Notes under the pieces: generated by a model | Told to the model about the DNA's origin: nothing | Databases searched by the model: none | What the model saw: the letters and a program-made list of their open reading frames with translations, nothing else | Assembly: GCA_030637245.1 (NCBI GenBank) | Contig: DAOVVI010000153.1 | Coordinates: 1 to 5,544 of the forward strand | Direction: 5' to 3' | DNA length: 5,544 bases | Source of the DNA: Cyclobacteriaceae bacterium | GTDB taxonomy: Bacteria; Bacteroidota; Bacteroidia; Cytophagales; Cyclobacteriaceae | In this document: positions 1-5,544 of the stretch, in pieces | How positions within the stretch are numbered: the stretch's first letter is position 1 | How the letters are laid out: each line of letters opens with the position of its first letter | Position numbers and translations under genes: made by a program

Positions 1-435
1 ATGAAAAATTTAACCCTAAGCACATTAATCCCAATTTCAAAAAAGATATTGAAACACAGAAAAGCAAATCAAGTGATAACAAAACTATAAAAGAAAACAG
101 CACATCCACCGAAGTAATTGTGCTGCATAAGATAGATTCCGGTTTACCGGAACCTTCTTTCTTTAAGAACAAAGTTAAAGAATTATTGATGGAAGTCGAT
201 GAAAAAGAAAATACCAAAGTAGTATATTGCGATTGTTAAAGTGGCTGACAATCCAGATGGCAGTGCCAAATGCCTGAGATACAAGTTTAATGACTTACTG
301 AAATTCACAGCTTTTCTGGATAAAGACTGGAGAGCTTGACGTTGGTTCAATGTGTATGCGAACAGAGGAGTTGGTAAAGGTGAACAATTAGCTAACTACA
401 CAAATAAACGTGAGCCTTTGGTTAGCAGGTTGTAA
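1..435 (+). pseudogene. Decayed unrecognised reading frame, possibly cut by the left edge
   Basis: Two open frames read as consecutive pieces of one protein. Frame 3 is open from the left edge (position 3) to a TAA at 237-239; it is hydrophilic, rich in Lys, Ser and Asn, and ends with segments such as VIVLHKIDSGLPEPSFF and KVKELLMEVDEKENTKVVY. Frame 1 then continues from about 223-229 with AIVKVADNPDGSAKCLRYKF, is interrupted by an in-frame TGA at 337-339 after LDKDWRA, and resumes with RWFNVYANRGVGKGEQLANY to a TAA at 433-435. Joining them needs one frame change near 220-230 and read-through of one stop. The ATG at 1-3 lies in frame 1 and gives only a 29-codon peptide ending at 88-90, so a further frame change near the N-terminus is possible. 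I do not recognise the family. Protein-like composition on both sides of each lesion favours a decaying gene; sequencing error is the alternative. Confidence 0.45.
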
Positions 436-465
436 TATTACCATTTGTATTTTGTACCATTCACC

Positions 466-525
466 AAAAAAAACGATCCCAGAATTGGATAAACCAACGA
501 AACCGGAACCGTTCTTTTTGTTTTG
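466..525 (+). terminator. Possible imperfect intrinsic terminator after the decayed frame
   Basis: An A-run followed by ACGATCC (466-479) can pair imperfectly with GGAACCGTTCTTTTT (505-519), giving a long stem with several mismatches and a large loop. A further TTTT follows at 521-524. Its place 30 bp after the last stop of the decayed frame fits a terminator. The mismatches and wide loop make it weak, and no folding energy was computed. Confidence 0.22.
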
Positions 526-585
526 CAAGATTAAGTTAATGAAACTTAAACTCTTGAAATAATTATTTGAATTTATTTGGATTTA

Positions 586-654
586 ATGACAGTACCTCGA
601 GCAAGGGCAGCAAGGGCAGCAAGGGCAAAAAACAGGAAAGTAAAGGAAATGTAA
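586..654 (+). CDS. Possible 22-codon basic micro-ORF before the sulfatase gene
   Basis: An ATG at 586-588 opens a frame that ends with TAA at 652-654, 24 nt before the sulfatase start. The peptide begins MTVPRARAARAARAKNRK and has 8 Arg or Lys in 22 residues. Most of its body is the 9 bp tandem repeat read as Ala-Arg-Ala units. It could be a leader peptide for the sulfatase gene, but an ORF this short is easily expected by chance, no ribosome-binding site marks the start, and the repeat alone explains the composition. Listed because of its position and composition, not because translation is shown. Confidence 0.15.
   Translation: MTVPRARAARAARAKNRKVKEM
601..627 (+). repeat. Perfect 3 x 9 bp tandem repeat (GCAAGGGCA)
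   Basis: GCAAGGGCA occurs three times in a row without a mismatch at 601-609, 610-618 and 619-627. It is more GC-rich than the surrounding spacer and begins 78 bp before the sulfatase start. The 9 bp unit keeps reading frame, so copy-number change by slippage would not shift the micro-ORF that contains it. It may be simple slippage in the 5' leader or a binding array; the sequence does not tell which. Confidence 0.85.
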
Positions 655-678
655 ATAGAATTAAACACTTTTTCACCA

Positions 679-2229
679 ATGAAAACTAGAATCAAAAAAG
701 GAATCAATGGAGTATTTTTATTCCTCGCAATAATGAGTTTTAGCTCATGCAAGGATCAATCTCATGAAGCTCCTCAAAAACCAAACATCATCCTTTTCCT
801 TGTGGACGATATGGGATGGCAGGATACTTCTTTACCGTTTTATCATGAGCGAACTCCATTTAACGACACGTATCATACGCCGAATATGGAAAGATTGGCA
901 GCGCAGGGAATGAAATTTACGCAGGCGTATTCGCATAGCGTTTGCTCCCCTACCCGGGTTAGCCTGATGTCGGGAATGAATGCCGCCCGCCACCGGGTGA
1001 CAAACTGGACGTTGAGACGAAATGCCTCCAACGACCGGGACCATGAAACTCTTGAATTGCCAAAATGGAACATGAATGGTATGCAACCAACTGATTCAAT
1101 TGAGAATTCCGTTCATGTTACTCCGCTTGCTAAAATTCTAAAAGACAACGGATATTTTACAATTCATAGTGGCAAAGCCCATTTTGGAGCAATCGGTACA
1201 CCTGGAGAAAATCCACTTAATTTGGGATTTGATATTAATATTGCCGGGCATGCGGCTGGTGCCCCGGGTAGTTATCAGGGTCTGAAAAATTTTAGCTCGG
1301 GCAGGCAAGACAGATCATCCGTATGGGATGTCCCCGGATTGGAAAAATACCATGGCAAGGATATAAATTTAACAGAAGCTTTGACAAGGGAGGCTATCCT
1401 GGCCCTGGATTCAGTTGCCCAGATTAACAAACCTTTTTTTCTCTACATGTCGCACTATGCAGTTCATGGACCGATTGAAGAAGACACTCGGTTTATCCAA
1501 AAATATATGGATAAAGGCATGGATAAAACAGAAGCCAAATATGCTTCTATGCTGGAATCCATGGATAAGAGTCTTGGAGATTTAATGGACTATGTAAACA
1601 ATCATGGTTTAGCTGACAATACCATTATTCTCTTTACCTCCGACAATGGAGGATTAAGCGCCATAGCACGCGGTGGTGAACCACATACACATAACAAGCC
1701 ATTGTCGAGCGGAAAAGGTTCGGCCCATGAAGGCGGTATTCGGGAACCGATGATCGTTAGCTGGCCAGGCGTAGTGCCGGACGGTTCAACCACGGAAGAA
1801 TACCTGATCATTGAAGATTTTTTTCCAACCATACTGGAAATGGCAGAGGTCCAGGAATATAATACTATTCAAAAAATTGACGGCTTAAGTTTTACATCCA
1901 TATTAAAAGGAGAAAAAACTCATTCTGATGAAAGAGCATTAATCTGGCATTTCCCAAACAGCTGGGGGCCGACCGGTCCGGGAATAGGAGCATCAAGTAC
2001 AATAAGAAAAGGAGACTGGAAATTGATCTATTATCATGCAGATCAAAGTTTTGAATTATTCAACATTCCAAATGATATTGGAGAATCAACGAATCTGGCA
2101 GACAAAGAAATTGAAATTAAAAATGAATTGGCAAAAGAACTCGGTGATTATTTGAGATCAGTTGATGCGCAAATGCCTATTGAAAAGTCAACCGGAAATC
2201 ATGTGCACTGGCCAGATGAAGTTTTATAA
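679..2229 (+). CDS. Exported type I (formylglycine-dependent) sulfatase, lipoprotein
   Basis: This 516-residue protein is a complete member of the arylsulfatase-like alkaline-phosphatase superfamily, which hydrolyses sulfate esters. A lipoprotein signal occupies residues 1-24 (basic start, hydrophobic 11-20, FSSC with Cys24). The KDQ after Cys24 mildly resembles Bacteroidota surface-export signals. Metal-binding Asp43-Asp44 sit in LVDDMGWQD. The CSPTR motif (Cys89 to Arg93) supplies the Cys that a maturation enzyme converts to formylglycine. Other expected active-site positions are Lys166 and His168 (GKAHFG), His263 (YAVHGP), Asp322-Asn323 (SDNGG) and Lys346 (GKGSAHEGGIREP). A C-terminal subdomain starts near residue 440 (RKGDWKLIYY). 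Length and motif order are normal, so it should be active. The substrate cannot be read from sequence; proximity to a glycan-type propeller suggests a sulfated glycan. No maturation enzyme is encoded here. ATG 679 is chosen because it begins the signal peptide. Confidence 0.95.
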   Translation: MKTRIKKGINGVFLFLAIMSFSSCKDQSHEAPQKPNIILFLVDDMGWQDTSLPFYHERTPFNDTYHTPNMERLAAQGMKFTQAYSHSVCSPTRVSLMSGMNAARHRVTNWTLRRNASNDRDHETLELPKWNMNGMQPTDSIENSVHVTPLAKILKDNGYFTIHSGKAHFGAIGTPGENPLNLGFDINIAGHAAGAPGSYQGLKNFSSGRQDRSSVWDVPGLEKYHGKDINLTEALTREAILALDSVAQINKPFFLYMSHYAVHGPIEEDTRFIQKYMDKGMDKTEAKYASMLESMDKSLGDLMDYVNNHGLADNTIILFTSDNGGLSAIARGGEPHTHNKPLSSGKGSAHEGGIREPMIVSWPGVVPDGSTTEEYLIIEDFFPTILEMAEVQEYNTIQKIDGLSFTSILKGEKTHSDERALIWHFPNSWGPTGPGIGASSTIRKGDWKLIYYHADQSFELFNIPNDIGESTNLADKEIEIKNELAKELGDYLRSVDAQMPIEKSTGNHVHWPDEVL

Positions 2230-2436
2230 TTGTACCTGGATTTTCTGGATTTAAAATCTTTCGATACCATTTTATTTTTAGTGCTCAAAGGGTTGATCCT
2301 TCTATTAATTTAAGGCTTTACTCAACATTGAAATTGTATAAATCTCATTAATAGTTTATGCCATTACGCACTGTAAACCAAAAATTTACATAGAAACCTC
2401 CAAAAACCAATTACAGTTATAGCACGAGTCTAAAAG

Positions 2437-2466
2437 TTGGAACTGACTCCGGCAATAATATGTTTT
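2437..2466 (+). promoter_or_regulatory. Candidate Bacteroidota-type promoter for the decarboxylase
   Basis: TTG at 2437-2439 lies exactly 19 nt before TATGTTTT at 2459-2466. The known Bacteroidota primary-sigma consensus is TTTG about 19 nt before TAnnTTTG, so the -7 element matches at all but its last base and the -33 element at TTG. Transcription would begin near 2470-2475, placing the inverted repeat at 2481-2506 in the first bases of the mRNA and leaving a leader of about 150 nt before the decarboxylase ATG. Such elements occur by chance in AT-rich DNA; the spacing is the main support. Confidence 0.38.
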
Positions 2467-2480
2467 TATAATATAAGAAC

Positions 2481-2506
2481 CATAATCTTTTACTACCAGG
2501 ATTATG
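2481..2506. repeat. Perfect 7 bp inverted repeat (CATAATC / GATTATG)
   Basis: CATAATC at 2481-2487 is the exact reverse complement of GATTATG at 2500-2506, with a 12 nt spacer; an inner T-G wobble could extend the stem to 8 pairs. No T-run follows, so it is not an intrinsic terminator. It lies just downstream of the candidate promoter, and its right arm contains the ATG of the 42-codon ORF. It could be a repressor operator or a hairpin hiding that start codon, or it could be chance. Confidence 0.45.
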
Positions 2507-2632
2507 TCACAGCTAAAAGGTTTATTGAATAATTTTCTTCAAGGTTTCATATCCTATTTTCAAGAAAATGTAGGGATTAAAAATGTAGTTTCAACTGATT
2601 TTGTTCATTTATTCAGACGCATCCAATGGTAA
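2504..2632 (+). CDS. Possible 42-codon ORF overlapping the decarboxylase start
   Basis: ATG 2504-2506 opens a frame that ends at TAA 2630-2632. That stop overlaps the first codons of the decarboxylase gene in the string ATGGTAA, the overlap typical of translationally coupled genes. The peptide begins MSQLKGLLNNFLQGFISYF and ends HLFRRIQW; it has an amphipathic-looking N-terminal half and no recognisable domain. It would lie in the decarboxylase mRNA if the candidate promoter is right, so it could be a coupling or leader ORF. Against it: 42 codons is within chance expectation in such DNA, there is no Shine-Dalgarno sequence, and I know no homologue. Confidence 0.22.
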   Translation: MSQLKGLLNNFLQGFISYFQENVGIKNVVSTDFVHLFRRIQW

Positions 2633-3954
2633 CTCGACGTCGATTTTTGGGTTATAGTATAGCTGGAATACTTACTGCTGCAACAGGTTGTCATTCTCCT
2701 AATAACAACCAAATTTCCAGTCAGAAAGCTGACCCATCAAAAATTAGTCCTTTGCTAAAGGACAAAACAAATCTTGCAAACCAGAAGAATCTTTTCCTGG
2801 GTTATCCGCTCAATATGAATACCCCACCTGAAGCTTTTTTTTTATGGAGAAAGCAGCTGCAAAAAGTAGGTATTGGTGACTTTGCCTTCAACAATGTCGG
2901 TAATCCATACACACATAGTTCTATCCAGTATAATACACATGATTTCGAAAAAGAACTCATTCTCAGATTTGGAAAAATCTATGGCTTTTCACCCGGTGAT
3001 ACATGGGGTTTTCTTTCCCATAGCGGTACAGATAGTAATATGCACGGCATGTATATGGGACGAACAATATTAAAAGGTCAAACAAGTGAGACTCCAAAAT
3101 GCTACTTTACCAGGGAAGCTCATTATTCAATTCAGATCTTAAGTGATTTATTGGGGATGGAGAGGATCTTCGTCGATACATTATCTGATGCAGGTATGGA
3201 CCCCAAAGACCTAAAGTTGAAACTCTCTGAACATCCCAATCATCCCGCACTTGTGGTGGCAACAATTGGAACTACCTTTAAAGGTGCCATTGACAATGTT
3301 GACCAAATTCAAGAGATATTGAAAAAGCATGAAAGTTATTTACATCTGGATGCGGCATTGTTTGGAGGATATCTTCCTCACACCAGCGGAGCCATAGAGG
3401 TGCTTTATAAACTTAAAAACAATCCATCCGGAGAGCGTTATAATTCAATAGCAATATCCTGCCATAAATTTTTTGGCTTTCCGTCTCCTGCAGGTCTTTT
3501 CATTACCACACAAATCAATTTTGACAAATTCAATGCGTTATACAGCAAAATTCATAATCCCGAATATATTGGCCATGTACCAGGTACGATTACATGTTCC
3601 AGAGATGCTGTCAAACCGGCGGAATTTCATTTTTTTTCTACTTCCGCTGCGATGGCCAAGCAGGCTGAGGATGCATATGCCATTCTTAACAATACAGATT
3701 ACCTGATGGATCAGATGCAAACCCATTTCCCAGGTCACTGCCCATCACGGGCAAACAAGTTATCTAACACCATTTATTTTAAGAATCCAGGAGAGAAAAT
3801 TGTAAAAAAGTACTCTCTTGCCACCATGAGCCTTAATGTAAACGGAGGATATCAGGATTTTGCACATGTGGTGATAATGCCTCATGCCAATCAAAAAGTT
3901 TTGTCAGAATTCCTGACAGATTTGGAGGAAAATAACACGATCACCATTGGTTAA
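2626..3954 (+). CDS. Histidine decarboxylase-like PLP-dependent group II decarboxylase with Tat lipoprotein signal
   Basis: The protein has 442 residues. From about residue 57 it follows the PLP-dependent bacterial histidine decarboxylase pattern: GYPLN (59-63), a cofactor-phosphate region SHSGTDSN (131-138), stacking His166 in REAHYS, VATIGTTFKGAIDN (211-224), Asp242 in HLDAALFGG for the PLP ring nitrogen, and Lys281 in CHKFFGFPSPAG for the Schiff base. The end (SNTIYF, KYSLATM, FAHVVIMPH) also fits. The family makes amines from amino acids, histidine being the best guess, but the substrate is unproven. The first 55 residues are extra compared with usual enzymes of about 380 residues: TRRRFL (3-8) matches the twin-arginine motif, a short hydrophobic stretch follows, and ATGC ends in lipobox Cys22. 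The folded, cofactor-loaded enzyme is therefore inferred to be exported and lipid-anchored. ATG 2626 is the only in-frame ATG after an upstream TGA at 2596-2598. Catalytic residues look intact. Confidence 0.9.
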   Translation: MVTRRRFLGYSIAGILTAATGCHSPNNNQISSQKADPSKISPLLKDKTNLANQKNLFLGYPLNMNTPPEAFFLWRKQLQKVGIGDFAFNNVGNPYTHSSIQYNTHDFEKELILRFGKIYGFSPGDTWGFLSHSGTDSNMHGMYMGRTILKGQTSETPKCYFTREAHYSIQILSDLLGMERIFVDTLSDAGMDPKDLKLKLSEHPNHPALVVATIGTTFKGAIDNVDQIQEILKKHESYLHLDAALFGGYLPHTSGAIEVLYKLKNNPSGERYNSIAISCHKFFGFPSPAGLFITTQINFDKFNALYSKIHNPEYIGHVPGTITCSRDAVKPAEFHFFSTSAAMAKQAEDAYAILNNTDYLMDQMQTHFPGHCPSRANKLSNTIYFKNPGEKIVKKYSLATMSLNVNGGYQDFAHVVIMPHANQKVLSEFLTDLEENNTITIG

Positions 3955-4113
3955 AGGATTGTTAATCAATGATTTTAAATTGGACTCACTTTTCTCTATC
4001 TATTTCAGTCAAATTTGAGCGTTGTGATATTTGAATTAACATAATTTACTACGAACTATTCTCATCTCAAAACCAATTATGATTTGTATATTTATCTTGA
4101 AATCAATTAGAAA
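3955..4113. other. 159 bp spacer between decarboxylase and propeller genes
   Basis: This AT-rich spacer contains a promoter-like site (4003-4033) and ends in an A-rich stretch just before the ATG of the next gene, with no Shine-Dalgarno sequence. A short ATTG/CAAT dyad soon after the decarboxylase stop (about 3958-3970) is too weak and lacks a T-run to be called a terminator, so read-through from the decarboxylase gene remains possible. Confidence 0.5.
4003..4033 (+). promoter_or_regulatory. Candidate Bacteroidota-type promoter for the propeller gene
   Basis: TTTC at 4003-4006 lies 19 nt before GATATTTG at 4026-4033, each one base from the Bacteroidota consensus (TTTG, then TAnnTTTG). Transcription would begin near 4038-4042, giving a leader of about 75 nt. 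Support is the spacing and two near-matches only. Confidence 0.3.
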
Positions 4114-5544
4114 ATGAAAAAAAGAAATTTAATTTTTTGGAACATTTTATTTTTGTTCTTAACCGGAATACCTTACCAGGTAAGGGCTGAAGACAACCTT
4201 TCAGTTATCAAACTTAATTCCAATCGCGAATTGTTTATCGATAATTTTCTTATCGATAAACTGATTGGGACACGATTAATTATGCACCGGCCCATTGATG
4301 AAGGATCCGTATTACAATTTGAGAAGCCTTGGGAAGGCCCGTTTTGCGGTTATTGCACGGTGATCAAAGACGGAGAAATTTATCGTCTCTATTATCGCGG
4401 ATTGCCAAAAGCCGGTAAAGATGGCAGTACAAATGAAACCACCTGTTATGCCGAATCGAAGGATGGCATTGCATGGACTAAACCGGATCTTCGTATTTAT
4501 GAGATTATGGATACACAAGATAATAATGTGATCCTCGCAAACGATGCGCCATTCAGCCATAATTTTAGTCCTTTTTTGGATACCAATCCAAACACAAAAA
4601 GAGAAGAAAAATACAAAGCATTGGCAGGCACAAAAGAGACCGGTCTGTATGGGTTTAAGTCAGCAGATGGTATTCATTGGAAAAAAATGTCAGAGAAGCC
4701 GGTATTCACCAAAGGCATATTTGATTCACAAAATGTTGCTTTCTGGTCAGCAAGTGAAAATTGTTATGTCTGTTATTTTCGGACATGGACCGGGGATGGT
4801 TATTCAGGCAAACGATCAGTTAGCCGTACAACTTCTTTGGATTTTATCCAATGGTCAGAGCCGAAAGCCATGGAATTTGGGGACACACCTTTGGAGCATC
4901 TCTATACAAATCAAACTCACGCTTACTTCAGAGCGCCTCACATATATGTTGCTATTGCCGCCAGGTTTATGCCAAAGCGCCAGGTGCTGAATGAAGAAGA
5001 AGCTTTGTCTCTGAATGTAAATCCAAAATATTTTAAGGATTGCTCTGACGTTATCCTCATGACTTCACGAGGAGGAAACAGATATGATCGCACCTTCATG
5101 GAGTCATTTATCAGACCGGGGATAGGCCTGCAAAACTGGGTATCGAGATCCAACTACCCGGCGTTGAACACAGTCATAACCGGACCTACAGAAATGTCGA
5201 TCTACGTAAACCAGGATTATGCTCAACCTACTGCACATTTACGAAGGTACATTCTTCGTCTCGATGGATTTGGCTCTGTTAATGCCGGATATAACGGTGG
5301 TGAAATGATCACCAAACCTTTAACTTTTGAAGGGGATAAGTTACTAATCAATTATGCTACATCGGCTGCTGGAGAAATAAAGGTAGAAATCCAAAATGAA
5401 GAGGGAGAAGTAATCCCAGGCTTTTCAGCCGATGAGTGTCAACTAATTATTGGAAATGAAATTGATAGAAACGTTTCATGGGGAAAAGACAAAAATTTAA
5501 ATGATCTTGCCGGGAAGGTAATCCGTTTGCGATTTTTGATGAAA
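4114..5544 (+). CDS. Secreted five-bladed beta-propeller protein (GH32/43-like superfamily), 3'-partial
   Basis: The frame runs without a stop from ATG 4114 to the window edge (477 codons). Residues 1-25 form a Sec signal peptide (MKKR, hydrophobic 6-19, likely cut after VRA). The mature start has LFIDNFLID (40-48), then PWEGPFCGY (72-80), YRLYYRG (90-96) and the blade-type repeats SKDGIAW (115-121), SADGIHW (183-189) and TSLDFIQWSE (240-249). The segment LYTNQTHAYFRAPHIY (263-278) and following ARF are the strongest family signature. After about residue 385 a beta-rich C-terminal region follows (GGEMITKPLTFEG, then LAGKVIRLRFLMK). I recognise this as a widespread but poorly characterised family, often annotated as hypothetical or glycosyl-hydrolase-like, in Bacteroidota, Planctomycetota and Verrucomicrobiota. 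Glycan binding or hydrolysis is inferred from fold; catalytic residues cannot be assigned with confidence. Family members usually end soon after the RLRF strand, so probably only 10-20 residues are missing. ATG 4114 is chosen because it opens the signal peptide. Confidence 0.85.
   Translation, partial: MKKRNLIFWNILFLFLTGIPYQVRAEDNLSVIKLNSNRELFIDNFLIDKLIGTRLIMHRPIDEGSVLQFEKPWEGPFCGYCTVIKDGEIYRLYYRGLPKAGKDGSTNETTCYAESKDGIAWTKPDLRIYEIMDTQDNNVILANDAPFSHNFSPFLDTNPNTKREEKYKALAGTKETGLYGFKSADGIHWKKMSEKPVFTKGIFDSQNVAFWSASENCYVCYFRTWTGDGYSGKRSVSRTTSLDFIQWSEPKAMEFGDTPLEHLYTNQTHAYFRAPHIYVAIAARFMPKRQVLNEEEALSLNVNPKYFKDCSDVILMTSRGGNRYDRTFMESFIRPGIGLQNWVSRSNYPALNTVITGPTEMSIYVNQDYAQPTAHLRRYILRLDGFGSVNAGYNGGEMITKPLTFEGDKLLINYATSAAGEIKVEIQNEEGEVIPGFSADECQLIIGNEIDRNVSWGKDKNLNDLAGKVIRLRFLMK

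Larger units (their letters stand above)
436..678. other. Spacer between the decayed frame and the sulfatase gene
   Basis: This 243 bp AT-rich spacer holds a weak terminator-like fold (about 466-525), a 9 bp tandem repeat (601-627) inside a possible micro-ORF (586-654), and a 24 nt leader before the sulfatase ATG. No Shine-Dalgarno sequence lies at the usual distance from that ATG (the preceding bases read cactttttcacca), which is normal for Bacteroidota. I found no convincing TTTG/TAnnTTTG promoter pair. TTTG-containing words at 566-569 and 576-579 lack a properly spaced partner. Confidence 0.6.
2230..2625. other. 396 bp spacer between sulfatase and decarboxylase genes
   Basis: No established gene lies here. 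Just after the sulfatase stop, GATTTT (2239-2244) and AAAATC (2253-2258) could form a short AT-only hairpin with only three Ts after it, too weak to call a terminator. A promoter-like pair lies at 2437-2466, an inverted repeat at 2481-2506, and a 42-codon ORF at 2504-2632 that runs into the decarboxylase start. The part from 2262 to about 2436 shows no structure I can support. The length and contents suggest that the decarboxylase has its own regulated promoter. Confidence 0.6.

Noticed and set aside
558..693. Open frame reading Ser-Lys-Gly repeats through the tandem repeat into the sulfatase start
   Set aside because: It has no ATG, follows a TGA at 555-557 and overlaps the sulfatase start out of frame.
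832..1086. Antisense open frames opposite the sulfatase catalytic motif
   Set aside because: They lie opposite conserved sulfatase codons, overlap each other in different frames and encode no recognisable protein.
577..2258. Shared TGGATTTAA word before (577-586) and after (2246-2254) the sulfatase gene, considered as flanking repeats of a mobile unit
   Set aside because: Nine bases of AT-rich sequence recur easily by chance, and no transposase or inverted ends accompany them.
2239..2261. GATTTT/AAAATC hairpin after the sulfatase stop as a terminator
   Set aside because: The stem is almost all A-T pairs and only three Ts follow, so it is too weak to support.
4544..4990. 148-codon + strand open frame inside the propeller gene
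   Set aside because: It lies in another frame of a strongly supported coding region, begins internally, has no recognisable domain or signal, and its composition is that of a shifted frame.

Overview
The window looks like a fragment of a Bacteroidota genome, probably an environmental polysaccharide degrader. This is inferred from AT-rich spacers, lysine/asparagine-rich proteins, starts without Shine-Dalgarno sequences, two lipoprotein signal peptides (one of the Tat type), promoter-like sites of the Bacteroidota type (TTTG about 19 nt before TAnnTTTG), and a type I sulfatase beside a beta-propeller protein of a carbohydrate-active type. Planctomycetota and Verrucomicrobiota carry similar sulfatase and propeller families, so the assignment is not proven.

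Layout, all on the + strand. Positions 1-435 hold a decayed, unrecognised reading frame with a frame change near 220-230 and an in-frame TGA at 337-339. Positions 436-678 are a spacer with a weak terminator-like fold, a perfect 3 x 9 bp tandem repeat and a possible 22-codon basic micro-ORF. Positions 679-2229 encode a complete formylglycine-dependent sulfatase with a lipoprotein signal. Positions 2230-2625 are a 396 bp spacer with a promoter-like site, a 7 bp inverted repeat and a 42-codon ORF whose stop overlaps the start of the next gene (ATGGTAA). Positions 2626-3954 encode a complete pyridoxal-phosphate decarboxylase of the histidine decarboxylase type with a twin-arginine signal and a lipobox. 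Positions 3955-4113 are a spacer with a second promoter-like site. Position 4114 to the window end encodes a secreted five-bladed beta-propeller protein of the GH32/43-like superfamily; it is open at the right edge and probably lacks only a short C-terminal tail.

How they may work together: all three intact proteins carry export signals, so the cluster seems to act in the periplasm or at the cell surface. The sulfatase would remove sulfate esters from a glycan or other ester, and the propeller protein may bind or cleave a glycan. An exported PLP decarboxylase between them is the surprise, because this enzyme class is normally cytoplasmic. It could act on an amino acid or amino-acid-like substituent met outside the cytoplasm, or supply an amine or local pH change. 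That joint role is inference. The spacers are wide and two have their own promoter-like sites, so the genes may be separate transcription units rather than a tight operon. No SusC/SusD pair, sulfatase-maturing enzyme, regulator, RNA gene, CRISPR array or insertion sequence is visible.
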